From contig CAJMLC010000023.1 in the NCBI GenBank assembly GCA_905214155.1, positions 1 through 16,249 on the forward strand: a DNA stretch of 16,249 bases. Reading direction: 5' to 3'. A program made the position numbers and the translations under genes. This DNA is from an uncultured bacterium. Its GTDB lineage: Bacteria > Bacillota > Clostridia > Oscillospirales > Oscillospiraceae. A model generated the notes under the pieces. It was given only the letters and a program-made list of their open reading frames with translations, was not told where the DNA came from and ran no database searches. Positions 6,829 to 15,727 of the stretch are shown here, in pieces (positions within the stretch are counted from its first letter, which is position 1; each line of letters starts with the position of its first letter).

Positions 6829-9800
6829 ATGGGCTTCGTGCATCTGCATGTGCATACGGAATACAGCCTGCTCGACGGCGCGTGCCGCATCCGCGACATC
6901 ATGGCGCGCGTGAAGGAGGTCGGGCAGGAGGCCGTCGCCATCACCGACCACGGCAACATGTACGGCGTGATCGACTTCTATCGCGCGGCGAAGGCCGCGG
7001 GCGTGAAGCCCATCATCGGCTGCGAGGTCTATGTCGCGCCGCGCACGCGCTTCGACAAAGAGCACGCGTTCGACCGCGAGGCGTATCACCTTGTGCTGCT
7101 CTGCGAGAACGAGACGGGATACCGCAACCTCAGCTATATGGTCTCGCGCGGGTATCTCGACGGGTTTTATAACCGGCCGCGCGTCGACATGGAGCTGCTG
7201 CGGGAGCACCACGAGGGCATCATCGCGCTCTCGGCGTGCCTTGCTGGGCGGGTGCCGCAGGCACTGCTGCACGACCAGTATGAGGAGTCCAAGAAGGCCG
7301 CGCTGGAATACGCGGACATTTTCGGGCCGGAGCACTTTTACCTCGAATTGCAGGACCACGGCCTCGAGGAGCAGCCGCGCGTCAATCAGGGCATTCTGCG
7401 CCTTTCACAGGAGACCGGACTGCCGCTCGTCGTGACGAACGATGCGCACTATCTGCGGCGCGAGGATGCGAAGACGCAGGACATCCTGATGTGCATCCAG
7501 ATGGGCAAGACCGTCGACGATGAGAACCGGCTGAAATTTGAGACCGATGAATTCTATCTCAAATCTGAGGAGGAGCTGCGCGAGCGGTTCCCGTCGGTGG
7601 ATGAGGCGTTTGAAAATACGGTGAAAATTGCCGAACGCTGCAATGTGGAGTTCACGTTCGGCAAATATCACCTGCCGGAATTCAAGCTCCCGGAGGGCTA
7701 TGACTCGCTGACGTATCTGAAGGAGCTCTGCGCGAAGGGCTTTGCAGAGCGCTATGGCGAAGCGCACCCGGAATACCGGCAGCAGCTGGACTATGAGATC
7801 GACATGATCGAGAAGATGGGCTTTACCGACTACTTCCTGATCGTGGCGGACTTTGTCAACTTTGCAAAGCAGGCGGGCATCCCCGTCGGCCCCGGGCGCG
7901 GGAGCGCCGCGGGATCGATGGTCACGTATACGCTCTACATCACGGAGATCGACCCGATGAAGTACGGGCTGTTCTTCGAACGGTTCCTGAATCCGGAGCG
8001 TGTGACAATGCCCGATATCGATATGGACTTCGGCGATACGCGGCGCGGCGAGGTTGTGGACTATGTACGCCGGAAGTACGGCGACGACCACGTGGCGCAG
8101 ATCGTCACGTTCGGTACGATGGCCGCGCGCGGCGCGATCCGCGACGTGGGCCGGGCGCTGAACTTTACGTATGCGGAGACGGACGTCGTGGCGAAGCTCG
8201 TACCGGGGACGCCGCACATCACGCTGGACGAGGCGCTGAAGGTCTCACCGCAGCTGCGCGAAATGTACGAGGGCGACGAGCGCGTGCAAACGCTGATCGA
8301 TACGGCGCGCGCCCTCGAGGGCATGCCGCGCAACACATCGACGCACGCGGCGGGCGTCGTCATTACGCGGCTGCCGGTCTACGACTATGTGCCGCTCGCG
8401 ACGAACGACGACACGATCGTCACCGAATATACGATGACGACGCTCGAGGAGCTGGGGCTGCTCAAGATGGACTTCCTCGGGCTCCGCAACATCACGGTCA
8501 TCGACGATGCGATCCAGGAGATCCGGAAGACGGACCCGGACTTTTCGATGGCGCGCGTCACCGACAACGACCCGAAGGTCATGGACATGCTGACGCAGGG
8601 GAAGACGTCGGGCGTGTTCCAGATGGAATCGTCCGGGATGACGGGCGTCTGCGTGGGACTGAAGCCGCAGTCCATTGAAGACCTCTCCATCATCGTTGCG
8701 GCCTATCGGCCCGGCCCGATGGACTCGATCCCGCGGCTCATCGCCTGCAAAAACGACCCGAAGCTCGTGCAGTACAAGCACCCGATGCTCGAGCCGATCC
8801 TCTCCGTCACCTACGGCTGCATCCTCTATCAGGAGCAGGTCATTGAGATCTTCCGCAAGCTCGCGGGCTATTCGCTCGGGCAGGCGGACATGGTGCGCCG
8901 CGCGATGAGCAAGAAAAAGGTGAAGGACATCGAGAAGGAGCGCGGGGCGTTCCTCCACGGGGACGCGGCGCGCGGCATTGCTGGCTGCGAGGCCAACGGC
9001 ATTCCGGTCAAAGTCGCCGAGGACATCTACAACGAGATGTACGACTTTGCAAACTACGCCTTCAACAAGGCGCATTCGGTCTGCTATGCAGTGATCGCGT
9101 ATCAGACGGCGTGGTTCAAGTATTACTATCCGAAGGAGTATATGGCGGCGCTGATGACGTCGGTGCTCGACAGCTCGGTGAAGATCTCGGAGTATATCGC
9201 CGAGTGCAAGAACATGGGCATCGCGCTCCTGCCGCCGGACATCAACGAATCGAACGACCATTTCACCGTCGTGCCGAACGGCATCCGCTTCGGCCTCGCG
9301 GCCATCAAGAACATCGGCCGCGGCTTCATTCAGAAGGTGATGCAGGAGCGGGAAAACGGCGGGGCCTTCATGGGGCTGGAGGATTTCTGCAGCCGCATGT
9401 ACGGCACCGACCTCAACAAGCGCGCGATGGAAAACCTGATCAAGTGCGGCGCGTGCGACTGCTTCGGACTGAAGCGTTCGCAGCTGCTGGCCATCTACGA
9501 CGCGGTGATGGAATCCGTTGCGGCGAGCCGCCGGAACAATGTCGAGGGGCAGATGGGCCTGTTTGGCATGATGGAGGGCGACGACGCGCCGATTTCCGAC
9601 ATCCATGTGCCCGACTTGCCGGAGCTTTCCGCGCAGGAGCGCATGAGCATGGAGCGCGAGACAACGGGCCTCTATCTCTCCGGTCATCCGATGGACGATT
9701 ATCGCGAGCAGCTGAAGGGCACGGGCGTCGTGCCTATTGGGCGCATTTTGCAGAGCCTCGAGGAGCACGACGACGTCTATCAGGACGAGCAGGTCGTCTC

Positions 9801-10281
9801 CATCGCGGGCATCGTCCAGACGGCGAAGATGAAAACGACCCGCAACCAGAGCCTGATGGCCTACGTCACGCTCGAGGACAACACGGGCAGCATGGAGTTG
9901 ATGCTCTTTTCCAGCACGCTGAAGCAGTATGGCGGCCTCATCCACGAGGGCGCGGCCGTCGTCATCAATGGGCGCATCTCCATCCGCGAGGACAAGGATC
10001 CGCAGATGGTGGTCAACCGCGTCTGGGCCATCGGCGATATGCAGGCTGCGCAGCAGGACGCCGCGCCGCAGTATCATACGCTCTATCTCCGCGTCACGCG
10101 GACCGGGCAGAAGGGCGAGCAGAAGCTGCTGCCGATCCTGAAGATGTTCCCCGGCAAGCTGAAGACCGTCATCTACTACGCCGACACCGGCGTCCGCCGC
10201 GGCGGCACATGCGCGCCGCAGGAGGTCATGCTGCAGGAGCTGCGTGAGCTGCTCGGCGAAAAGAACGTCGTTTTGAAATAA
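6829..10281 (+). CDS. dnaE: DNA polymerase III subunit alpha (DnaE type)
   Basis: Replicative DNA polymerase, family C, DnaE1-like, 1150 residues. An N-terminal PHP domain (about 1-210) retains candidate metal ligands: H7, H9, D40/H41 (ITDHGN), E66, H87, C137, D205 and H207. The polymerase core has GRGSAAGS (356-363), PDIDMDF (395-401) with catalytic D398 and D400, and KMDFLGL (546-552) with the third aspartate D548. Next come tandem HhH motifs (about 800-880), a clamp-binding motif QMGLF (908-912) and an OB-fold (about 985-1070). No DnaQ-type exonuclease insertion is seen, so this is not PolC. The ribosome binding site AAGGAG (6817-6822) overlaps the whiA stop. The gene is complete. In many Clostridia pfkA follows; here it does not. 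Confidence 0.98.
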   Translation: MGFVHLHVHTEYSLLDGACRIRDIMARVKEVGQEAVAITDHGNMYGVIDFYRAAKAAGVKPIIGCEVYVAPRTRFDKEHAFDREAYHLVLLCENETGYRNLSYMVSRGYLDGFYNRPRVDMELLREHHEGIIALSACLAGRVPQALLHDQYEESKKAALEYADIFGPEHFYLELQDHGLEEQPRVNQGILRLSQETGLPLVVTNDAHYLRREDAKTQDILMCIQMGKTVDDENRLKFETDEFYLKSEEELRERFPSVDEAFENTVKIAERCNVEFTFGKYHLPEFKLPEGYDSLTYLKELCAKGFAERYGEAHPEYRQQLDYEIDMIEKMGFTDYFLIVADFVNFAKQAGIPVGPGRGSAAGSMVTYTLYITEIDPMKYGLFFERFLNPERVTMPDIDMDFGDTRRGEVVDYVRRKYGDDHVAQIVTFGTMAARGAIRDVGRALNFTYAETDVVAKLVPGTPHITLDEALKVSPQLREMYEGDERVQTLIDTARALEGMPRNTSTHAAGVVITRLPVYDYVPLATNDDTIVTEYTMTTLEELGLLKMDFLGLRNITVIDDAIQEIRKTDPDFSMARVTDNDPKVMDMLTQGKTSGVFQMESSGMTGVCVGLKPQSIEDLSIIVAAYRPGPMDSIPRLIACKNDPKLVQYKHPMLEPILSVTYGCILYQEQVIEIFRKLAGYSLGQADMVRRAMSKKKVKDIEKERGAFLHGDAARGIAGCEANGIPVKVAEDIYNEMYDFANYAFNKAHSVCYAVIAYQTAWFKYYYPKEYMAALMTSVLDSSVKISEYIAECKNMGIALLPPDINESNDHFTVVPNGIRFGLAAIKNIGRGFIQKVMQERENGGAFMGLEDFCSRMYGTDLNKRAMENLIKCGACDCFGLKRSQLLAIYDAVMESVAASRRNNVEGQMGLFGMMEGDDAPISDIHVPDLPELSAQERMSMERETTGLYLSGHPMDDYREQLKGTGVVPIGRILQSLEEHDDVYQDEQVVSIAGIVQTAKMKTTRNQSLMAYVTLEDNTGSMELMLFSSTLKQYGGLIHEGAAVVINGRISIREDKDPQMVVNRVWAIGDMQAAQQDAAPQYHTLYLRVTRTGQKGEQKLLPILKMFPGKLKTVIYYADTGVRRGGTCAPQEVMLQELRELLGEKNVVLK

Positions 10282-10311
10282 TAGGGTGTATCCGAACACT
10301 GTTTCAATTTT
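10273..10311 (+). terminator. Weak candidate terminator at the end of dnaE
   Basis: TTGAAA (10273-10278) can pair with TTTCAA (10302-10307), enclosing a small GTGT/ACAC stem (10286-10289 with 10296-10299). Four Ts follow within ATTTTC. The stem is AT-rich and interrupted, so termination may be weak, or there may be none and the pairing fortuitous. Confidence 0.3.
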
Positions 10312-10368
10312 CAGTTGCACGCTCGGCGCAAAACTTTTACAAACCGGCTACACTTTTATGACAAAGCA

Positions 10369-10377
10369 TGATACAAT
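10369..10377 (+). promoter_or_regulatory. Probable promoter of the lipoprotein/two-component operon
   Basis: TGATACAAT is an extended -10 (TGN plus TACAAT at 10372-10377), 36 bases upstream of the lipoprotein start. The hexamer 17 bases upstream (TACACT, 10349-10354) is a poor -35. The 132-base gap after dnaE is clearly AT-richer than its surroundings, supporting a regulatory region here. Confidence 0.45.
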
Positions 10378-10413
10378 AATTTAGTTAGAGACAGCAGAGG
10401 GGAGGGACGCTGT

Positions 10414-11745
10414 GTGAAACGAAAAATATGGGTCGTCGGCGTCCTGACGCTGCTGCTCACGTTGGTGCTGAGCGGGTGCTTCGTGAAGACAGTGGACGAG
10501 CTTTATACGCTGCCGAAACATTCCGATGAGTATAATGATCTGCAAAATGCCATTGACGGCCTGATGGCGCAGGGGGCGGCATACTCCGCGCCGGTGTCCG
10601 GCGCGAACCAGCAGTCTGTCCAGCTTGCCGATCTCGACGGCGATGGACAGGACGAGGCCATCGTCTTTCTGAAGACCGGCGGCGACAAGCCGCTCGGGGC
10701 CTACATCTTCGACCTGGTCGACGGTACGTATCAGAATATCGCAGTCATCGAGGGCGGCGGCACGGCCTTCGCCAGCGCGGAATATGTCCAGCTCGACAAC
10801 GAGGGCGGTGTGGAGATCCTCATCGGCCGTAAGCTGTCGGATCAGGTCATCCAGACGCTCGGCGTCTATTCGCTCTCCGATGGGCACATCGTCGAGCTGA
10901 TGAACGCAAATTATTCGGAATATACGCTCGCCGATCTCGACGGCGACGGAAACAAGGATATTTTCCTGATCCGCTTCGACGCGGAGCAGGCGCAGGGCGT
11001 GGCAGAGCTCTACTGCTTCCGCGACGGGCAGATGGCCCGCGAGCCGGAGGCGCAATTATCAGCAGGCGTGCAGTCCGTGCGGCGAATCGTCGTGGGCGAC
11101 CTGACGCGGAACGTCCCGGCGGTGTTCACGGCGGGCGGCGATCCCGAGGGCGGGATCGTGACGGATGTGTTCGCATTCCGCGGCGGGAGCTTTCAGAATG
11201 TGACGCGGACGGACGAGAACCGCACCGTCCAGACCGTGCGCAACTATTACGTTTACGCGACCGACATCGACACCGACGGCCTCATCGAGCTGCCGGAGCT
11301 GGTGCCGCTGGTGCGGACGGAGGACGGCGACGACGGCGACAGCCTGATCCAGTGGTACAACCTCGATCTGGCCGGGAACCGCACCGTCAAGCAGACGACC
11401 TATCACAATTTTTCTGCCGGGTGGTATGTGAAGCTGCCGGAGGAATGGGTCGGACACGTGGCCGTGACGCGCGGGGAAGAGGTCTCTGGTGTGCGCGGAA
11501 CGGTCTTCTCCGGCTATCTCTACAGCCCGGAGCGCTCAGAGCCGATCTTTACGATCTACGCCTTCACCGGCGAGGACCGCAACCAGCTCGCCGCGGCGGA
11601 CGGACGCTTCGTCCTTTCGGAGAAGGGCGACGTCACCTACGCGGCGGCCTTCGGGACCGACCGGCGGGCCAAGGCCCTCAGCGAGGAGGATCTCAAGGCC
11701 ATGTTCAACTACATTCACGTCGACTGGAATTCCGGCGAGACATAA
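10414..11745 (+). CDS. Putative lipoprotein with FG-GAP/VCBS-like repeats
   Basis: Predicted envelope lipoprotein, 443 residues, function unknown. A positively charged start (MKRKIW) and hydrophobic stretch lead to the lipobox LSGC (19-22), so C22 would be the lipidated residue. Three aspartate-rich calcium-loop-like motifs follow: DLDGDGQDEA (73-82), DLDGDGNKD (174-182) and DIDTDGLIE (284-292), spaced about 100 residues apart. These resemble the blades of FG-GAP/VCBS beta-propeller repeats. The C-terminal part (about 330-440) has no motif I can name. The start is GTG at 10414 with GGGGAGGGA about 5 bases upstream. The response regulator begins 12 bases after the stop, so they are probably co-transcribed. 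The protein may sense the cell surface for the downstream kinase; that is an inference from position only. Confidence 0.85.
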   Translation: MKRKIWVVGVLTLLLTLVLSGCFVKTVDELYTLPKHSDEYNDLQNAIDGLMAQGAAYSAPVSGANQQSVQLADLDGDGQDEAIVFLKTGGDKPLGAYIFDLVDGTYQNIAVIEGGGTAFASAEYVQLDNEGGVEILIGRKLSDQVIQTLGVYSLSDGHIVELMNANYSEYTLADLDGDGNKDIFLIRFDAEQAQGVAELYCFRDGQMAREPEAQLSAGVQSVRRIVVGDLTRNVPAVFTAGGDPEGGIVTDVFAFRGGSFQNVTRTDENRTVQTVRNYYVYATDIDTDGLIELPELVPLVRTEDGDDGDSLIQWYNLDLAGNRTVKQTTYHNFSAGWYVKLPEEWVGHVAVTRGEEVSGVRGTVFSGYLYSPERSEPIFTIYAFTGEDRNQLAAADGRFVLSEKGDVTYAAAFGTDRRAKALSEEDLKAMFNYIHVDWNSGET

Positions 11746-11757
11746 GGGGAGAGGAAT

Positions 11758-12444
11758 ATGAAAAAAGTTTTGATTCTCGAGGACGAGGTCAGCATCCGCA
11801 GCTTCGTCGTCATCAATCTCAAGCGTGCAGGGTATGATGTTGTCGAGGCCGGGACGGGCGAAGAGGCACTGGAGCTTCTGAAAAGCAACCCGGATGTTGG
11901 CGTGGCGATTTTGGATATTATGTTACCCGGTATCGATGGATTTGAGGTTTGCCGGAGCATTCGCGCGACCGATAAGAAAATTGGGATTATTATGTTAACT
12001 GCACGCAGCCAGGAGATGGACAAGATTACGGGGCTGATGACCGGCGCGGACGACTATATGACCAAGCCCTTCAGCCCCGCGGAGCTGACGGCGCGCATCG
12101 ATGCGCTCTACCGCCGCGTCGGGCCGGAGTCCGGCGGCGAGAGCACAGAGATCACCCAGGGGCCGTTTGTGCTGAACACGCGCAACCGGACGCTCGAAAA
12201 AGAGGGCAAGCGGATCAAGCTGACGCAGGTGGAGTATGCCATTGTCAAGCTCTTTATGCAAAATCCGGGCCGCGCACTCTCGCGTGAGGACATTCTGGCC
12301 TCGGTCTGGGGCCGGGATTATGACGGCGAGCTGAAGATTGTGGATGTGAATATCCGGCGGCTTCGCATCAAGATTGAGGACGACACGGCGAACCCGACCT
12401 ACATCACAACGGTTTGGGGCTTCGGCTATAAATGGGGCGTTTGA
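11758..12444 (+). CDS. OmpR/PhoB-family response regulator
   Basis: Two-component transcription factor, 228 residues. The receiver domain (1-120) has the acidic cluster E8/D9, phospho-acceptor D53 (ILDIMLPG), T81 (LTAR) and K103 (TKPF). The winged-helix DNA-binding domain (about 131-228) has the OmpR-type KLTQVEYAIVKLF segment (154-166) and ends in TTVWGFGYKW, the usual family terminus. The ATG at 11758 follows GGGGAGAGG (11746-11754). The partner kinase gene begins 30 bases after the stop. Bases about 11896-12001 are clearly AT-richer than their surroundings, with rare TTA leucine codons. The target genes cannot be read from the window; autoregulation of the operon is possible but unproven. 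Confidence 0.95.
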   Translation: MKKVLILEDEVSIRSFVVINLKRAGYDVVEAGTGEEALELLKSNPDVGVAILDIMLPGIDGFEVCRSIRATDKKIGIIMLTARSQEMDKITGLMTGADDYMTKPFSPAELTARIDALYRRVGPESGGESTEITQGPFVLNTRNRTLEKEGKRIKLTQVEYAIVKLFMQNPGRALSREDILASVWGRDYDGELKIVDVNIRRLRIKIEDDTANPTYITTVWGFGYKWGV

Positions 12445-12474
12445 CCGCGGAGGGCGGAATGAGGTGAGGGACGC

Positions 12475-13902
12475 TTGGAGAAGAAAAAGCGATTGGCAGG
12501 GCTGGAAAAGCGCTGGCTGGTCAACAACGTCAGCATTATGATCGCGCTGGCCGTGATCTGCGTTGCAGCGGTGACGGCCTCAATGGCGGCGTATTACTAT
12601 TCCAACCTCAAATCCGGGCTGGAGGCCAAGGCCAAGACCACAACGGATTTCTTTGCGAACTACATCAACCAGAGCTACAACGAATATTATCAGTCCTGCA
12701 TCAAATTCGCGCAGACCTTTGAGGACAAGGATCAGCTGGAGCTGCAGTTCATCTCGGCGAACGGCAAGCTCGTCGCCTCGTCCTACGGCCAGTGGGCAGG
12801 GAAAGCGCCGACGACGCCGGACATTGCGTCCGCGATCGAGACGCAGCAGCTCGCCTCCTACAAGGGCGTCAACCCGCCGACGGGCGAGCGCATCATGGCC
12901 GTGTCCAGCCCGATGATCTACACGAATGGCGAGGTCATCGGCGTGCTCCGCTATGTGACGAGCCTCCGCACGGCGGACAAGCAGGTGCTGATGATTGGAT
13001 TGATCGCAGTTGTGGCGGGGCTGATCTTTGTGGCGTTCATGCTGTTTACAAGCAGCTTTTTCATCCGCTCGATCATCGAGCCGGTCAGCCAGATCACGGC
13101 GACGGCGAAGCGCATTGCCGCTGGCTCCTACGGTGTCCAGATCCCGAAGCTCTATGACGACGAGATCGGCGAGCTGGCGCAGACGATCAACGACATGTCC
13201 GTCAAGATCGGGCAGGCGGAGAAGACACAGTCCGAATTCATTTCCTCCGTCTCGCACGAGCTGCGCACGCCGCTGACGGCCATCTCCGGCTGGGGCGAGA
13301 CGCTGCTGGCCTCCGGCGATCTCGAGCCGGAGACGAAGCGCGGCATGCTTATCATCCTGCGCGAAGCGCGGCGGCTGACCGGCATGGTCGAAGAGCTGCT
13401 GGAGTTCACGCGGATGCAGGACGGGCGCTTTACGCTGAATATCGAGACCGCAGACATTCTTGCGGAATTTGAAGATACAGTCTTTATGTACGGCAGCCGA
13501 TTGAAGCAGGAGGGCATCACGCTCAACTACGATGGCTGCGACGAGGAGATCCCGGAGATCCCGTGCGACATCGCACGCATGCGGCAGGTGTTTTTGAACA
13601 TTCTGGACAACGCGGCCAAGCACGGCGGCGACGGCAAGCGCATCGACGCGGCCATCTCGGCCGAGGATGGCGAGGTCGTCTTCCGCATCCGGGACTATGG
13701 CCCCGGCATCCCAGAGGAGGAGCTGCCGCACGTGAAGATGAAATTCTACAAAGGCAGCTCCAAGGCACGCGGCAGCGGCATCGGCCTTGCGGTCTGCGAA
13801 GAGATCGTGACGATGCACGGCGGCACGCTGACGCTGGAAAACGCGGAGGGCGGCGGTACGCTCGTAACGGTCAGGCTCCCGATGGGGGAAGAATCGAGGT
13901 AA
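12475..13902 (+). CDS. Membrane sensor histidine kinase
   Basis: Partner kinase of the preceding regulator, 475 residues. Transmembrane helices are at about 19-42 and 170-195. They flank an extracytoplasmic domain of about 125 residues (43-169) that looks like a single Cache sensor. HAMP follows (about 196-250), then HisKA with SHELRTP (260-266, phospho-acceptor H261). The ATPase domain has the N-box NILDNAAKH (375-383), DYGPGIP (407-413), KFYKGSS (423-429) and GSGIGLAV (433-440). All catalytic boxes are intact. The start is the TTG at 12475. The only ATG just upstream (12459) hits a stop after two codons, and AGGTGAGGG (12462-12470) is suitably placed for the TTG. It ends 2 bases before the DUF1385 gene. 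The ligand is unknown. Confidence 0.95.
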   Translation: MEKKKRLAGLEKRWLVNNVSIMIALAVICVAAVTASMAAYYYSNLKSGLEAKAKTTTDFFANYINQSYNEYYQSCIKFAQTFEDKDQLELQFISANGKLVASSYGQWAGKAPTTPDIASAIETQQLASYKGVNPPTGERIMAVSSPMIYTNGEVIGVLRYVTSLRTADKQVLMIGLIAVVAGLIFVAFMLFTSSFFIRSIIEPVSQITATAKRIAAGSYGVQIPKLYDDEIGELAQTINDMSVKIGQAEKTQSEFISSVSHELRTPLTAISGWGETLLASGDLEPETKRGMLIILREARRLTGMVEELLEFTRMQDGRFTLNIETADILAEFEDTVFMYGSRLKQEGITLNYDGCDEEIPEIPCDIARMRQVFLNILDNAAKHGGDGKRIDAAISAEDGEVVFRIRDYGPGIPEEELPHVKMKFYKGSSKARGSGIGLAVCEEIVTMHGGTLTLENAEGGGTLVTVRLPMGEESR

Positions 13903-13904
13903 TC

Positions 13905-14876
13905 ATGGCAGAACAGAAAGACGTTCTGCGCGAAGCGCAGAGCAGGGAAAAATTCAAGACGATGATCGGCGGACAGGCCCTGATCGAAGGGATCCTGATG
14001 CAGGGCCCGGAGAAGCGCGCCATCGTCGTGCGCAGCCCCGAGGGGCTGGTGGAAAAGGTGGAGCCGCTGAAAAAGAAGCGCGGCTGGATGACGTGGCCGC
14101 TGATCCGCGGCGTGGTCAACTTCGGCTCTTCGATGTACGGCGGCGTGAAGGCGCTGATGTACTCGGCAGATTTCTTCCCGGAGGAAGAGGACGCAGAGCC
14201 GAGCAAGTTTGAAAAGTGGTTTGAGGGAAAATTCGGCTCGGAAAAGCTGGAAAAGGCAGTCGTGACGCTCTCGATGGTGCTGGGCGTCGGATTTTCCGTG
14301 GTGCTGTTTTTCCTGCTGCCGACGCTGATCGGCGGCTTCTTCGACCGGTGGATCGGCAATGCCGTTGTGCGGAGCCTCATCGAGGGCGTGGTGCGCGTGA
14401 TCATCTTCTTAGGATACATGATCGGCGTCTCGCAGATGAAGGACATGAAGCGCGTCTTTTCCTATCACGGCGCGGAGCATAAGACGATCCGCTGCTACGA
14501 GGCAAAGCTCCCGCTGACGGTGGAGAACGCGCGGCAGATGACGCGGCTGCATCCGCGCTGCGGCACGAGCTTTTTGTTCGTGGTCGTCATCCTGTCGATT
14601 CTGATTTCGGCAATTTTCAGCGCGATCTGGCCTGTGGACAACATGCTGGGCCGTCTGGGGCTGACGCTGCTGCGGCTGCCGCTGATCGTGGCGATCGCAT
14701 ACGAGTTCAACCGCCTCGTCGGGCGGCACGACAACAAGCTGACGCGCCTCCTCTCCAAGCCTGGCATGTGGCTCCAGCTCTTCACAACGCAGGAGCCGGA
14801 CGATTCGATGCTCGAGGTCGGCATCCGGGCGCTGGAGCTCGTTCTCCCGGAGCACGAAGGGGAGGACCAATGGTAA
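13905..14876 (+). CDS. DUF1385 family membrane protein (YqhQ-like)
   Basis: Integral membrane protein of the DUF1385/YqhQ family, 323 residues, molecular function not established. It shows GGQALIEGILM (22-32), near the N-terminus as in the family. Hydrophobic segments lie at about 119-147, 158-175, 222-242 and 250-267. Between them are conserved polar motifs with potential metal ligands: YHGAEHKTI (187-195) and HPRCGTSF (216-223). These histidines and the cysteine underlie annotations as a predicted metal-dependent enzyme. The ATG at 13905 comes 2 bases after the kinase stop; GGGGGAAG at 13884-13891 is a possible ribosome binding site. Its 3' end overlaps prmC by 7 bases, a pairing common in Clostridia. 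Confidence 0.93.
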   Translation: MAEQKDVLREAQSREKFKTMIGGQALIEGILMQGPEKRAIVVRSPEGLVEKVEPLKKKRGWMTWPLIRGVVNFGSSMYGGVKALMYSADFFPEEEDAEPSKFEKWFEGKFGSEKLEKAVVTLSMVLGVGFSVVLFFLLPTLIGGFFDRWIGNAVVRSLIEGVVRVIIFLGYMIGVSQMKDMKRVFSYHGAEHKTIRCYEAKLPLTVENARQMTRLHPRCGTSFLFVVVILSILISAIFSAIWPVDNMLGRLGLTLLRLPLIVAIAYEFNRLVGRHDNKLTRLLSKPGMWLQLFTTQEPDDSMLEVGIRALELVLPEHEGEDQW

Positions 14877-15727
14877 AGCAGTACGGCCAGCTGCTGCGCG
14901 AGACGCGCGCAAGGCTTCGTCCGACGGAGGGCGAACTGGCGGCGCAGACGGCGCGGGAGCTGCTGGCCATGGCGAGCGGCAAATCGGTCGCTGCGCTGCT
15001 GGCCGACCAGGAGCTGTATGCGTCCGAGGCAATCGAGGCGCGGCTCGGCGACCTGACGGCGCGGTATCTCGCGGGCTGCCCGCTGGCGTACTTACTTGGG
15101 CAGTGGGATTTCCGCGGCCTGACGCTGACGGTGACGCCGGATGTGCTGATCCCACGCGATGATACGCTTGCGGTCGCAGAGCTGGCCATTGAGCATTTGC
15201 AGGGCCGGGAAGGGCCGCTCCGCGTGCTCGACCTTTGCACCGGCTCCGGCTGCATCGGGTTGGCCATTGCAGATGCGGTTCCAAACGCGCGCGTGACGCT
15301 CGGCGATGTGTCACCCGCGGCGCTGCGCGTGGCGAAGCAGAATATCAGCGATCTGGGCTTTTCCACGCGTGTGACGGCGTTTGAACTGGACGTTCTGAAA
15401 CCGGCACCGGCCTTTTTGGGGCAGTTTGACGTGCTGGTGTCCAATCCGCCATACATCACGAAGATGGAAATGGCGGAGCTGGAGCCCTCGGTGCGCGATT
15501 TCGAGCCGCAGCTGGCGCTTGACGGCGGCGAGGACGGACTGGATTTCTACCGGGCCATCGTCCGGAACTACGGCGGCCTTGTAAAGCCGGGCGGCGCGCT
15601 CTGCTTTGAATTTGGTATGGGGCAGGAGGATGCTGTCTGTGCGATCCTGCGCGAGGGCGGCTTTGCGGAGCCGGAGCTGCGGAAGGATTACCGCGGCGTA
15701 GTGCGCGCAGTGGCTGCAAATAAATAA
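14870..15727 (+). CDS. prmC: Peptide chain release factor N5-glutamine methyltransferase PrmC (HemK)
   Basis: SAM-dependent methyltransferase that modifies the glutamine of the GGQ motif in release factors RF1 and RF2, raising termination efficiency. It has 285 residues, the normal length. The N-terminal helical domain (1-75) is followed by a Rossmann domain. SAM-binding motif I is LDLCTGSGCIG (120-130). The substrate-binding and catalytic NPPY is at 192-195. LIPRDDT (93-99) stands where most family members have LIPRPET. The ATG at 14870 overlaps the DUF1385 stop (TAA 14874-14876) and follows GGGGAGG (14859-14865), so translation is coupled to DUF1385. prfA often lies next to prmC, but here recA follows across a 226-base gap. 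Confidence 0.96.
   Translation: MVKQYGQLLRETRARLRPTEGELAAQTARELLAMASGKSVAALLADQELYASEAIEARLGDLTARYLAGCPLAYLLGQWDFRGLTLTVTPDVLIPRDDTLAVAELAIEHLQGREGPLRVLDLCTGSGCIGLAIADAVPNARVTLGDVSPAALRVAKQNISDLGFSTRVTAFELDVLKPAPAFLGQFDVLVSNPPYITKMEMAELEPSVRDFEPQLALDGGEDGLDFYRAIVRNYGGLVKPGGALCFEFGMGQEDAVCAILREGGFAEPELRKDYRGVVRAVAANK

Noticed and set aside
8245..10320. A 691-codon open reading frame on the minus strand opposite dnaE
   Set aside because: It mirrors the high-GC codon pattern of dnaE, its protein is low-complexity and rich in His/Arg/Asp/Leu, and it resembles no family. It is a shadow of the real gene.
13563..13904. In-frame open stretch upstream of the DUF1385 gene inside the kinase
   Set aside because: It is an Arg/Gly/His-rich shadow of the kinase ATPase domain. 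The DUF1385 protein begins naturally at 13905.
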